Shown: piece by piece, positions 10,101 to 17,137 of the stretch
Layout: every line of letters begins with the position of its first letter
Numbering within the stretch: position 1 is the stretch's first letter
Source: Reinekea thalattae
GTDB lineage: Bacteria > Pseudomonadota > Gammaproteobacteria > Pseudomonadales > Natronospirillaceae
DNA: 64,000 bases
Assembly: GCF_008041945.1 (NCBI RefSeq)
Contig: NZ_VKAD01000001.1
Coordinates: forward strand, 124,001-188,000
Direction of reading: 5' to 3'
Made by a program: the position numbers and the translations under genes
Notes under the pieces: model-generated
What the model saw: the letters and a program-made list of their open reading frames with translations, nothing else
Database searches by the model: none
Told to the model about the DNA's origin: nothing

Positions 10101-10507
10101 ACCGTATTAACGAACACATTATGTCCACCATACAAATCCTCAACGAACTGGCCTTACCAGAAGACTTATCGCACGTGCCCGAATACGCAGGCGGCCACCA
10201 CGAAACGCTGATCGGCACCGGCTATCCATGCAAACTTAAAGGCAAAGAATTACCCACAGCCGCACGCATCATCGCCATTGCCGACGTATTCGAAGCACTC
10301 ACCGCTGACGACCGGCCGTACAAAAAAGCCAAAACGCTGAGCGAATCACTCGATATTTTATACCGCATGGCAGAACGCCAGCATCTGGATATAGACCTAG
10401 TACAACTGCTGGTAGAAAGCGGCGTCTATCGCCAATACGCCGAACGCTTTTTGCACCCGCACCAGCTCGACGAAGCCGAACAGCCCAACCATAAACACAG
10501 CGCCTGA
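7166..10507 (+). CDS. Membrane receptor: Cache + solute-binding (SBP_bac_3) + HAMP + HD-GYP phosphodiesterase
   Basis: 1113 residues. A transmembrane helix (about 13-34) precedes a Cache-like periplasmic domain (about 40-265), then a bacterial extracellular solute-binding domain of the amino-acid-binding type (about 275-513, 'LPALRVSNQANWPPFDY...GYSVDIVNLIAAKIGL'). An Asn-rich linker (about 561-585) follows, then a second TM helix (about 649-673), a HAMP-like linker and a C-terminal HD-GYP domain with 'HDCGK' near 795 and 'HHETLIGTGYP' near 1010-1020. HD-GYP domains hydrolyse cyclic di-GMP. The HD and GYP motifs lie about 220 residues apart, against roughly 60 in classical members, so a helical insertion is present. 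Inferred role: sensing a small ligand and adjusting c-di-GMP. No partner genes are adjacent. Confidence 0.88.
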   Translation: MDTQKPQRHFSMKAMVLSCFLIIAFTGTGLALALQYSFGVSLAKEAAQRVFSQIAEQVSERIHNMDEQSSVLVNILSEYPVIHNSVSRQVEYDLLPVLARSMELHPYVYSIYLGHANGDFYGLINLESDSHLHQHFNANAQDRWVLIHIFNQAGEQVRESFYYDAQLNLRSSEQQASNYLSYDRPWYRDAILANQVTKTKPYMFSLLGEPGVTYSKQIAGTDSVIAVDVSLSILSEFLKQQRTLPESEVMIFDQQGRISAHSYELDKKQLEWQTEPLTLSEQEQAFIAALPALRVSNQANWPPFDYADGGQPYGYSVDIVNLIAAKIGLNIEYINGYSWLEIMELFEQGKIDLVQSVFKADNSASWGLYSQPYSKTELGVVVKKDSAALKSMAELNGKIVAMTEGRAWTSQVQNSFPEIKVLLVSDNLAALKAVDQGLADAAIDSKQSLSFLQRANFLQQLQVLAAPQGLNAIQREQTLLLGHQQQQLQSILNRAISAITPQEYQAIEQRWLGDDNSNQLLHSINASVVPHPSLLPQNWQSTDEAIGESIIEGIQPFTTSSNVNNANVNNSNVNNSNGNNINTSSDSLFTNNNAQPEQSKERYNYSFEIDREAYLAYAQPIDSQFGQQQNLAIVVPLKTVLGPYVKRLRTTVIVSAAFMALLSLIVIYLTQFIVKPVNQLAQENEKIKRRDFKSVRKIHSNIKEIAELSESIVAMSSAIEQHQASQQELLDSFTRALAQAIDQKSPYTGGHCERVPALAMMLAEQAANSNDAAFKDFKLENPDQWREFEMAAWLHDCGKVTTPEHIVDKGSKLETVYNRIHEVRTRFEVLWRDAELNYWQGIAAGKNPTELAQQLTAEQQRLQDEFEFIAQCNIGEEQMPEEHLNRLSSIAGQTWLRHFDDQLGLSPVEQRRLNTPPASLPAVETLLADLPKHLVPWPKKPEYDKKYGFQMDVPDYQANLGELYNLSIRSGTLSKEDRYRINEHIMSTIQILNELALPEDLSHVPEYAGGHHETLIGTGYPCKLKGKELPTAARIIAIADVFEALTADDRPYKKAKTLSESLDILYRMAERQHLDIDLVQLLVESGVYRQYAERFLHPHQLDEAEQPNHKHSA
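8844..8923 (+). repeat. In-gene tandem repeat encoding Asn-rich linker
   Basis: Imperfect 15-base units of the form AACGTTAATAACAGT encode the run N-V-N-N-(A/S)-N-V-N-N-S within the receptor gene, between the solute-binding domain and the second membrane helix. Its length may vary between strains by slippage without breaking the frame. Confidence 0.7.
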
Positions 10508-10513
10508 GCAGGG

Positions 10514-10584
10514 CGCTGAATAGGACGTTGAATAGGACGTTGAATAGGACGTTGAATAGGACGTTGAATAGGACGTTAAATAGA
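10514..10584. repeat. 12-bp tandem repeat array after the HD-GYP gene
   Basis: About six copies of TTGAATAGGACG (the first and last imperfect) start seven bases after the stop codon at 10507. The copies are contiguous, with no unique spacers, so this is not a CRISPR array. The array contains no hairpin. Confidence 0.92.
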
Positions 10585-10678
10585 GTGCCTAACCAAACAA
10601 GAAAGCAGCCCAAAAACCAGAGCCCGAAAGCCGCACCTAACCGATATGATAAGTTGTTGATTTTAATAATAAAAATGG

Positions 10679-10706
10679 TTGATCTTTAGCGACCAATCAT
10701 TAATAT
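10679..10706 (+). promoter_or_regulatory. Sigma-70-type promoter of tRNA-Glu
   Basis: TTGATC (10679-10684) and TAATAT (10701-10706) are separated by 16 bp. A GC-rich stretch (gccgccg) follows just downstream, as is common at stable-RNA promoters. The tRNA begins 22 bp further on. Confidence 0.6.
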
Positions 10707-10728
10707 AGCCGCCGTTCGCAAGCCTAAT

Positions 10729-10804
10729 GTCCCGTTCGTCTAGTGGCCTAGGACACCGCCCTTTCACGGCGGTAACAGGGGTTCGAGTCCCCTACGGGAT
10801 ACCA
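10729..10804 (+). tRNA. tRNA-Glu (anticodon TTC)
   Basis: A 76-nt sequence with encoded CCA. The anticodon loop CTTTCAC is centred on TTC inside the CCGCC/GGCGG stem, the T-arm is AGGGGTTCGAGTCCCCT, and the acceptor pairs GTCCCGT with ACGGGAT. It is identical in sequence to the tRNA-Glu at 46387. Its last 24 bases plus four following bases are duplicated at 10905-10932. Confidence 0.97.
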
Positions 10805-11139
10805 TCTTTCTTAGAAAATCTAATCTGCAAAATCACCCTTCGCCTTAGAAAAGCCGGTGTCTCACCGCACTCTCTGTTCAAACTCAAGCACGGCGACTAT
10901 CAAAGTTCGAGTCCCCTACGGGATACCATCTTCTTTTCAAAACATCTATATCACCTTCAGATACTCAACAATTCGACTAATGTTTCCCCGTATTCTCTTA
11001 GATGCTAATGCAAGGCAAAACGAAGCGAACAGAATCGGTTCACTGAACGTACCGCTCGGTAATACTCCATAGTCCCTCATTGACGCAACAAAGAGTTAGC
11101 ACCTATTTTAGCTTGTCGCCTATAATCCAATGGATTACC
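10805..11139. other. Gene-free region after tRNA-Glu containing an integration-like scar
   Basis: This 335-bp stretch has no credible gene. It contains a 96-bp segment (10809-10904) enclosed by direct copies of the tRNA-Glu 3' end, followed by AT-rich DNA leading to the toxin gene. TATAAT at 11121 is a candidate -10 for the toxin-antitoxin operon. Confidence 0.6.
10905..10932 (+). repeat. Duplicate of the tRNA-Glu 3' end (att-like direct repeat)
   Basis: 28 bases identical to 10781-10808: the T-arm 3' half, acceptor strand, CCA and the next four bases (ATCT) plus T. The upstream parts of the tRNA are missing. Identity past the CCA shows it was copied from this locus and not from the second tRNA-Glu, whose flank differs. 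This is the structure left by a tRNA-targeting integrase, but no integrase gene is present in the window. Confidence 0.85.
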
Positions 11140-11487
11140 ATGATAATGCAGACAATCGTAGAACTACCGGAATTTCAAAGGAAAGCGCTGAATATCCTCT
11201 CCATAGAAGAGAAGGTGAGTATTATCAATTACTTAGCAAGCCATCCTCAGTCAGGGGATCTAATGCAAGGGACAGGTGGAATACGAAAACTACGCTGGTC
11301 GGCGCAAGGAAAGGGTAAAAGTGGCGGGGCAAGAGTCATTTATTACTACCACAATGGAACTGTACCGTTGTTTCTTCTAACGGTTTTTGGAAAAGGAGAA
11401 AAAGCAAACCTGAGTAAAGCAGAACGTAATGAACTTGCTCAGCTCACAAAACTATTGCTTAAGCATTATGGTGAAAACAATGACTGA
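11140..11487 (+). CDS. RelE/ParE-family toxin (HigB-2-like)
   Basis: About 115 residues from the ATG at 11140; the following ATG at 11146 is an alternative, and no strong ribosome-binding site precedes either. The earlier in-frame start at 11080 would lie upstream of a good -10 (TATAAT at 11121) and lacks family resemblance. The core 'GDLMQGTGGIRKLRW...GGARVIYYYHNG...FLLTVFGKGEKANLSKAERN' is typical of HigB-2/RelE toxins, ribosome-dependent mRNA endonucleases. The toxin gene precedes and overlaps its antitoxin, the order characteristic of higBA systems. It lies in an AT-rich accessory segment beside a tRNA. Confidence 0.85.
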   Translation: MIMQTIVELPEFQRKALNILSIEEKVSIINYLASHPQSGDLMQGTGGIRKLRWSAQGKGKSGGARVIYYYHNGTVPLFLLTVFGKGEKANLSKAERNELAQLTKLLLKHYGENND

Positions 11488-11767
11488 ATCATTTTTAAGT
11501 ATCAAACAGGGCCTAACCGAAGCCATTGAGTTTTCAGAAGGCAAACCAAACCAAGCTGTTGTGCATGAGTTCAGTCCCGTTGATGTAAAAAATATCCGCG
11601 CAAAAATAGGCATGTCCCAAAATGAATTCGCATCGGCTTTTGGCATTAGCGTCAGCACACTAAGGCATTGGGAAAGAGGCGACCGAACGCCACAAGGCCC
11701 AGCTCTTGTTCTACTGAATGTCGTCGCAAAAGAGCCAGCACTGGTACTTAAAGCACTCAGTTCTTGA
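11480..11767 (+). CDS. HigA/NadS-like antitoxin, XRE-type helix-turn-helix
   Basis: 95 residues from the ATG at 11480, chosen because GGTGA lies five bases upstream; ATG at 11468 is the alternative. It overlaps the toxin stop by 8 bp, so translation is probably coupled. The C-terminal half holds the HTH, 'IRAKIGMSQNEFASAFGISVSTLRHWERGDRTPQGPALVLL', the hallmark of HigA-2/NadS antitoxins that bind the toxin through the N-terminus and repress the operon. A terminator overlaps the stop codon. Confidence 0.88.
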   Translation: MTESFLSIKQGLTEAIEFSEGKPNQAVVHEFSPVDVKNIRAKIGMSQNEFASAFGISVSTLRHWERGDRTPQGPALVLLNVVAKEPALVLKALSS

Positions 11768-11776
11768 GTGCTTTCT
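11750..11776 (+). terminator. Terminator of the toxin-antitoxin operon
   Basis: A perfect 10-bp stem AAAGCACTCA / TGAGTGCTTT with a five-base loop. The antitoxin stop codon lies within the descending arm. Confidence 0.75.
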
Positions 11777-12052
11777 CCGTTGCTAACGCAAAATAAAAAT
11801 AAAGCAAACTCGTCACTCCAGCTGTTTAATTTTTAAACAATCCCTTAAGCCAACTCAAATATCCAATAACCTAACTCTGTTCAAAAACAGAGAAAGTACC
11901 TATATGCCGAATTATTATTAATAATCAATTTGACAGGTTAAATTAAGAAATAGGATATTAGGGGAGTTGAGATGGGCGGTTATTTAAAACTGATCCTTCT
12001 AAATGCCACTTAAGTTGTATAAGAAACTGTTAAATTCTCACTGGAGTCGATA

Positions 12053-13300
12053 ATGTCAAAATGGATAGATAGATTTAATTCACATGCTCTTACAGGGGTA
12101 TGGGCTAATTTGATCCAGTTGATTCAAGATAAAAGTCTTGATGAAGGTGTTACTGAGGATGCTGTCGAAGACATTGCTAGGCTTAGAAAGGTAATTTATT
12201 ATCTCAATGGGATATATGAAAGTATCGATCCGGAAGTAACTCCTTTTAATCATTTAACAAACCTCCAGAAGAATTCACAGAATTGTATAAACGAAATTAA
12301 TGCATATAAAGGCAATAAAAATCCAGGGCATCTAACAAATGCAAACAATTATGCCGACTCTATTGTGATACAGTTTCAGCAGATTCCAGCATCAGTAAAT
12401 GCAGCGAGCACTGAGAATATAAAAAAATCTGTAAGTGCATACTCGGAAACAATTGGTTCATACATATCAAAATATAAAAACGAGACTAAAGAATCAGTTG
12501 AGAATCTATTCAAACGAATTGAAGACCTTAATGGTGAAATTCTCATTAAAGAAAAAAAACTCATTGACTTGACCTCTCAAATCAAGAGTGTAGAGCAAAC
12601 GATTCAACAGCAAACCACCGAATTTAACACCCAATATCAAGCAAGCGAAAAAGTAAGAGCAGATAAATTCGAAAAGGAATTAGCTGATTATTCAACTCAA
12701 TCAGAAGATAACATCGAGAAGTATACCAATAAAACAGATGAGGAGTTCAAAAGTCTTTCTGTAAAAGCAGGGAAGATAATTGAGGTGTTAACTAATCTTC
12801 AAGATGATGCTTCTAAGGTATATGGAGTCACCATTAATACGCTACAAGCTGGCGCATATTCATCTTATGCAAATAATGAGGAAAAAGTAGCGAATAGGTA
12901 TCGACTTTACGCATCTTTTTTAATGTTGTTGGGTGTCGGATTTTTGATTCTACCTGAGGTAAAGCTTATATTGGAAAATGGTAACTACAACTTTGAGTGG
13001 GTAAAAGTAATAGGTAGAATTCCGCTATCTCTTGTGGTTTTTGTTCCTGCATTTTATTTTGCTAGAGAATCAGGCAAGCATCGGTCTAATGAAATAACCA
13101 ATAGACGCCGCCAGCATATCCTCACAACTTTAGACCCTTACATTGAATTGATGAAGCCAGAAAACGCGGAAGACCTTAGGGTTCATGTGGCGAAAACTAT
13201 ATTTTCTGAGAGTCTTCCTACGGGGGAGTCTAAAGACAATGAAACAGGTAACATACTGTCGCAATTAGCTAATTTAGCGAAACAAATAAAAGAAAACTGA
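12053..13300 (+). CDS. Unrecognised coiled-coil membrane protein
   Basis: 415 residues, not recognised as a named family. A helical N-terminal part (1-130) leads to a long coiled coil (about 145-240, rich in Glu, Lys and Gln), two closely spaced membrane helices (about 285-303 and 322-337), and a basic loop 'RESGKHRSNEITNRRRQH' followed by a cytoplasmic tail. There is no signal peptide. CTGGAGTCGATA just upstream gives a good ribosome-binding site. AT-rich codon use sets it apart from the housekeeping genes around the segment and suggests transfer. The 79-bp gap to the next gene, similarly AT-rich and also a membrane protein, suggests a two-gene unit. The layout recalls membrane-anchored sensors or effectors of defence modules, but no catalytic motif is visible. 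Confidence 0.75.
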   Translation: MSKWIDRFNSHALTGVWANLIQLIQDKSLDEGVTEDAVEDIARLRKVIYYLNGIYESIDPEVTPFNHLTNLQKNSQNCINEINAYKGNKNPGHLTNANNYADSIVIQFQQIPASVNAASTENIKKSVSAYSETIGSYISKYKNETKESVENLFKRIEDLNGEILIKEKKLIDLTSQIKSVEQTIQQQTTEFNTQYQASEKVRADKFEKELADYSTQSEDNIEKYTNKTDEEFKSLSVKAGKIIEVLTNLQDDASKVYGVTINTLQAGAYSSYANNEEKVANRYRLYASFLMLLGVGFLILPEVKLILENGNYNFEWVKVIGRIPLSLVVFVPAFYFARESGKHRSNEITNRRRQHILTTLDPYIELMKPENAEDLRVHVAKTIFSESLPTGESKDNETGNILSQLANLAKQIKEN

Positions 13301-13322
13301 ATATAACAAGCGTATGCTTTCG

Positions 13323-13338
13323 GACTGGTTGACCAGTC
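13323..13338. promoter_or_regulatory. Perfect short inverted repeat between the two accessory membrane genes
   Basis: GACTGG-TTGA-CCAGTC lies 42 bp upstream of the second gene. It is followed by AAAAA on this strand and so is not a typical terminator; it could be an operator or a processing hairpin. Confidence 0.4.
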
Positions 13339-13379
13339 AAAAATCTGAGCGTTAAGCTTACAAGGAGTAGTGACCTAAT

Positions 13380-14597
13380 ATGGACGAATTTTTTAAAACC
13401 AAGGTAGGGTTCACTATAGGGCTTCTCGCAGCAGTATTTGCGTTCAAGCCGTTAGTCGATTCCAATTCTGGTGCTGGCTTTAGCGTATTTAATATAAAAA
13501 TCACAATTGGATATGCATATGTGTTTTTAACTGCATCTTTAGGGTTGGCCGTTTACTTTATATCGCTTCAGTTTGCATCATCTAAGCATGTTAAAACCTT
13601 TGATGCAATTAGCGATACTTGTTATTCAATTGCACTTGCAACTCCTCCGGTATTTCTAGCATTTTGGTTGATCACAATAACTTTTAGCTATATTGGGTCG
13701 TATGTAAGTCAAATATCTGTTTACGTAGTTAACTTTCTTGCTGGTGTACTCTCTAGCATTTTGGCTGGTGTGATCTACTCATTACTACAAAAATCCATAA
13801 AGACAAATTTTTTGAAAACAGAGAAGCAACAAGAGAGAAAAGAGGATATTGAGAGTCTTGCTAAAGCAAAGGAACTCATTAACATCGGTATGTATGATTT
13901 ATCTTTTTTAGAATCGAGCAAAATTGTTGAATCTGCGTTAAGGAGATTATTAGTAGTAAGAGGTATATCAATAAAAAAAGGCAGTATGATTGATCTGGTA
14001 CATCTATCAGAAAAGCATAGAATACTTAGCAGTGAAGAAATTAAATTTATAAACGAGATAAGGCGAAAGAGAAATGAATCTGTTCATTCAATTCATGCTG
14101 TAGATAAAACTTCGGCAGATAGAGTTTTACAAATTTCACGGGAGTTAATTTCCAAACTTGATGAAGTTACACAATCATCTGGTTACGAATGGCTAAAGAA
14201 CAATAGAGAGAAGGTAATACAGCAGTTTAAAGAGGGCGATCTTCAAAAGAGTCGTCATGCATTAAGCATGCTCAAGGAAGCCTGGAAGAATCGCGATGGA
14301 GCTGCTTGGTTACATATGAGTGACTTCTTTGAAGTCGCGCTCACTTCCAATCCGGAATTAATTGTTACTATGTTTGAATATGATGAAGAGTTGCTTGATA
14401 GTTGGCTTGAAAGAGCTGGTATTCAATTATTCACGGATTTTCTTGGTGGGGAAAAAGATCGGCTTATAGGGGTTAGATTTGAAATTATCTCACAACTAAA
14501 TAAGTATATTAATTCAACAAATAAAAAAAATAGAATAAAAATAGCCAATAAAATTCTTTCAACAATTGAAGAATCTGAAGTTAGAGAGGTTGACTAA
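13380..14597 (+). CDS. Membrane-anchored protein with HEPN-like domain
   Basis: 405 residues. Four predicted membrane helices (about 7-23, 42-62, 81-101, 110-138) are followed by a helical domain (about 155-262), 'AKELINIGMYDLSFLESSKIVESALRRLLVVRGI...EEIKFINEIRRKRNESVH'. The segment R231-N-E-S-V-H236 matches the R-x4-6-H signature of HEPN RNases with the usual polar residue after Arg. A further helical C-terminal region (265-405) is unrecognised. HEPN domains often act as RNases in toxin-antitoxin and anti-phage systems, though some are only binding domains. The AT-rich composition and the preceding coiled-coil membrane gene mark it as accessory DNA. The HEPN call is motif- and context-based, not confirmed by a profile search. 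Confidence 0.72.
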   Translation: MDEFFKTKVGFTIGLLAAVFAFKPLVDSNSGAGFSVFNIKITIGYAYVFLTASLGLAVYFISLQFASSKHVKTFDAISDTCYSIALATPPVFLAFWLITITFSYIGSYVSQISVYVVNFLAGVLSSILAGVIYSLLQKSIKTNFLKTEKQQERKEDIESLAKAKELINIGMYDLSFLESSKIVESALRRLLVVRGISIKKGSMIDLVHLSEKHRILSSEEIKFINEIRRKRNESVHSIHAVDKTSADRVLQISRELISKLDEVTQSSGYEWLKNNREKVIQQFKEGDLQKSRHALSMLKEAWKNRDGAAWLHMSDFFEVALTSNPELIVTMFEYDEELLDSWLERAGIQLFTDFLGGEKDRLIGVRFEIISQLNKYINSTNKKNRIKIANKILSTIEESEVREVD

Positions 14598-14639
14598 AGA
14601 ATTTAGCAATAAAAAGGCTAAGATCCTTTGGAATTTTAA

Positions 14640-14963
14640 ATGAACGATCAAACTCGCGATGCCATTGTGCGCATAAGCGCTTACGGTTTTTTAGCTTGCA
14701 TAGCCTTGCTGCTGGTTAGCTCGTTTATATTCGGCAAAGACGTCGGCTTTTGGTTGCTGGCAAGCCTTATGCCTGCTTACTCCATTTATTACGCCATTAT
14801 GTATTGGCAACTGTGCAAAAACTATTCGGACGAAGTTAAGCGTTTATCGGCATTTGGCACCATAGGCCGAGGCACTTTGGCCGGTGCAATTTATTACGTG
14901 AGTTTGTTTTTAATTATTGTGTTTGGTTGTATAGTTTTTAGCCTGTTGATGGATGGCGCTTAA
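14640..14963 (+). CDS. Small integral membrane protein, unknown
   Basis: 107 residues with about three hydrophobic helices (14-32, 37-57, 83-104) and no recognised domain. Base composition returns to that of the chromosome here, marking the end of the AT-rich segment. It precedes the DUF5675/holin pair by 69 bp and could belong with it, but nothing in its sequence proves this. No ribosome-binding site stands out upstream of the ATG. Confidence 0.6.
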   Translation: MNDQTRDAIVRISAYGFLACIALLLVSSFIFGKDVGFWLLASLMPAYSIYYAIMYWQLCKNYSDEVKRLSAFGTIGRGTLAGAIYYVSLFLIIVFGCIVFSLLMDGA

Positions 14964-14965
14964 GC

Positions 14966-14997
14966 ATTCATATTAACGTCATTCATATTAACGTCAT
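14966..14997. repeat. Two direct 15-bp copies in an intergenic spacer
   Basis: CATTCATATTAACGT occurs twice in direct succession right after the stop of the small membrane protein, followed by a partial third copy (CATTAAT). Confidence 0.8.
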
Positions 14998-15032
14998 TAA
15001 TAGAAGTTGTTATATCCAAGGAGGGAATAGCA

Positions 15033-15443
15033 GTGAAGTCAGCACTTTTAATTCGTAACGATATCAGTAGTGAGTGCATTCGCGGCGTGCTCTATGCCGA
15101 AGGTGAAATCTTCCACACCTTAGAAAGGCCGTGGTTAAATAATAGAGTCAACCAAAGCTGCATAAGTGCAGGCACTTACGATGTCGATTTTTTACCAAGA
15201 TCGAGCAGTGGCAAATACCGTAATGTATTTTGTTTGCGCTCCGTTCCCGGCCGTTCTGGCATTCTTATTCACAGTGGTAATACCGTTAACCATTCTAAGG
15301 GTTGCTTAATTATTGGTAAGCGCCGAGGCGTGCTTGCTGCAAAAAGGGCGGTGTTAAATTCTAAAACTGCGTTATACGAGTTGGTGGATTTAATGGCGAA
15401 AGAATCGTTTGTTATTCATATTTATGGAGATCAGCAATGTTAG
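15033..15443 (+). CDS. DUF5675-family protein
   Basis: 136 residues with a GTG start at 15033 preceded by a strong AAGGAGGGA. The pattern '...LERPWLNNRVNQSCISAGTYDVDFLPRSSSGKYRNVFCL...RSGILIHSGNTVNHSKGCLIIG' is characteristic of DUF5675, a family seen in phages and bacterial islands and suspected, but not proven, to act on the cell wall; the His and Cys in 'IHSGN' and 'SKGCLIIG' resemble L,D-transpeptidase-like spacing. It overlaps the holin-like gene downstream by 7 bp, a lysis-cassette style arrangement. Confidence 0.75.
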   Translation: MKSALLIRNDISSECIRGVLYAEGEIFHTLERPWLNNRVNQSCISAGTYDVDFLPRSSSGKYRNVFCLRSVPGRSGILIHSGNTVNHSKGCLIIGKRRGVLAAKRAVLNSKTALYELVDLMAKESFVIHIYGDQQC

Positions 15444-15967
15444 AAGTCATCGCAGGTATTTTTTCTTCTTCTGGGTTAGGGGCCATTGTTGGGCTGTTTG
15501 GCAGTTGGTTAACCAAACGTGAAGAGCGCAAAAACCTAAACCTTAAATACGATTACGAAGTGCAGATGGCGCAGATTCGTAAATCCGAAGCGGAGCTGGA
15601 ATTTAATCACGAGCTGGCGCTGGCCGATAAGCACATAGAACGCGCGCAAGTCGAAGGCGACATTCAGCGCGATATCGATGAAATGAGTGCTTTTACCGAA
15701 AGCCTCAAAGAACAGCAGCAGATGTATAAAATCAGCTTTGTCGATGCCATTCGCGGCCTGATGCGCCCGCTTATCACGGTGTATCTGTTGGTTATCGGTA
15801 CTTATGTCACTATTAAAATCGGCGGCTATGTCGGCGGTATCGAAGGCGCTATGGATGCAGATGAAATGATTAAAATGTACAAAGAAACCATTAATCAGGT
15901 GATGTTTCTGTTAACCACCGCTGTAACATGGTGGTTTGGTTCTCGGCCAAGTAGCCAACGTAAGTAG
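15437..15967 (+). CDS. Holin-like protein (3-TM gene-transfer-agent holin type)
   Basis: 176 residues. One hydrophobic stretch at the N-terminus (about 3-24), a charged helical middle ('KREERKNLNLKYDYEVQMAQIRKSEAELEF...'), and two membrane helices at the C-terminus (about 113-133 and 152-168). This arrangement is typical of the Holin_3TM family found in gene-transfer agents and prophages. The overlapping DUF5675 gene supports a lysis-type module. No capsid, terminase or tail genes are near, so it is either a domesticated remnant or an independent cassette. Confidence 0.72.
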   Translation: MLEVIAGIFSSSGLGAIVGLFGSWLTKREERKNLNLKYDYEVQMAQIRKSEAELEFNHELALADKHIERAQVEGDIQRDIDEMSAFTESLKEQQQMYKISFVDAIRGLMRPLITVYLLVIGTYVTIKIGGYVGGIEGAMDADEMIKMYKETINQVMFLLTTAVTWWFGSRPSSQRK

Positions 15968-16125
15968 GTTTGAATAAATAAATTTGAGTAACCAAAGGAG
16001 CGGCTTGGTCTTGGCTTGGGCCATTGTTGCTTAATTTTACTCTGAGTCTCATTATTTCAAAAAATTTTAGAGTGCCAGCGCACTAGAGCTATCCCAAGCG
16101 TGAGCGTTAAAGAGGTAAGAGTTCG

Positions 16126-17070
16126 ATGTTTAATCTAATGAAAGCACTGTTTGTTAGCCTGTTATTGTTCACCGCAGGGCAGAGCCTCGCCAATTGTTTA
16201 CCGGATGACATTGTGACACTAAGAAACAGTGCGTTAGCCGATTATAACGCTGGAAGTCATGCACTGGCCGAGCAAAAACTAGCCAGTTATTACGAAAGCC
16301 AATGTGGCTATTATGAAATGAGTCAAGAATCTGATGCTGACTTTAATAAAGCTTTGTGGCTGGTGAGTGACTTAATGTTTTATCGTGAAAAAGTCGGCGA
16401 TTATTTAGGTTGCTTGGCGTTATCTAACGAGGTGTTTTTTACTTGGAGAGTAAGCGAGCCACATCGTTATCAAAGCCGTGTCGACTCGGCTATGAAGGCA
16501 AATTATGAAAAATGTAAGAGTTCGCTAGCTGCCCTGTATCCAGAAGCAGAATCCTGCCCGATTGTTGGTTATGAAGATATGTTTGCCGTGCCTTCTGGTT
16601 GGCAAGAACAGGATGAACTCTATTTTGAAATTGCCTGCATTGGTTTTGTCGGTAATTATGCTTCAATGCGTGGTGTAGAACGAGACGGGCCTAAAGGTGG
16701 CAGTGAAGGTTTATCGGTAAGGCCAAGGTTAGAAGTTCTGTATGTTGAACGGGTTGAAAGAGCCGACGGTTCTACCTTGACTGACTGGCTTAGAAGCGAC
16801 GAAGAAAACTGGTGGAATGAATTTTATAACGGCGAATGGGTGTCGTTTTATAAGGTTAACGAAGTGTATTTTTCGTCTCTTGAAGGCAGCCTCTGGGGCG
16901 CGGGTTATTGTTACTCGCTAACGCCTAAGTTTGGTCAGCAGGCCGGCATGATCTACCTAGCGGGAACGTCTTCTCCCTGTAATGGAGGTTCAGCCAGCTA
17001 TACCGATAACCTTATTGTGAGATTAGACTACCCATTTAAAGCTCAGCTAATCGACGCTCAGAAACAATAA
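16126..17070 (+). CDS. Secreted hypothetical protein, cysteine-containing
   Basis: 314 residues. A signal peptide is evident (MFNLMKALFVSLLLFTAGQSLA, cleavage before N-C). GAGGTAAG lies 8 bases before the ATG. The mature protein contains about ten cysteines, so disulphides are likely in the periplasm. No family is recognised. It begins a run of exported proteins of unknown function reaching to 21.5 kb. Confidence 0.7.
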   Translation: MFNLMKALFVSLLLFTAGQSLANCLPDDIVTLRNSALADYNAGSHALAEQKLASYYESQCGYYEMSQESDADFNKALWLVSDLMFYREKVGDYLGCLALSNEVFFTWRVSEPHRYQSRVDSAMKANYEKCKSSLAALYPEAESCPIVGYEDMFAVPSGWQEQDELYFEIACIGFVGNYASMRGVERDGPKGGSEGLSVRPRLEVLYVERVERADGSTLTDWLRSDEENWWNEFYNGEWVSFYKVNEVYFSSLEGSLWGAGYCYSLTPKFGQQAGMIYLAGTSSPCNGGSASYTDNLIVRLDYPFKAQLIDAQKQ

Positions 17071-17137
17071 ACGCCAAGACGAGGCATCGCGATTATTAGC
17101 GATGCCGCTTAAACGGCAGGAAAAAAGTTAGGTAACT

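Noticed and set aside
10514-10584. CRISPR-like repeated units
   Set aside because: The 12-bp copies are contiguous, with no unique spacers, and no cas genes are near.
10905-10932. Third tRNA-Glu gene
   Set aside because: Only the 3' quarter is present; D-arm and anticodon arm are missing.
14640-15967. Prophage
   Set aside because: Only lysis-type genes occur; no capsid, portal, terminase, tail, repressor or integrase is seen.
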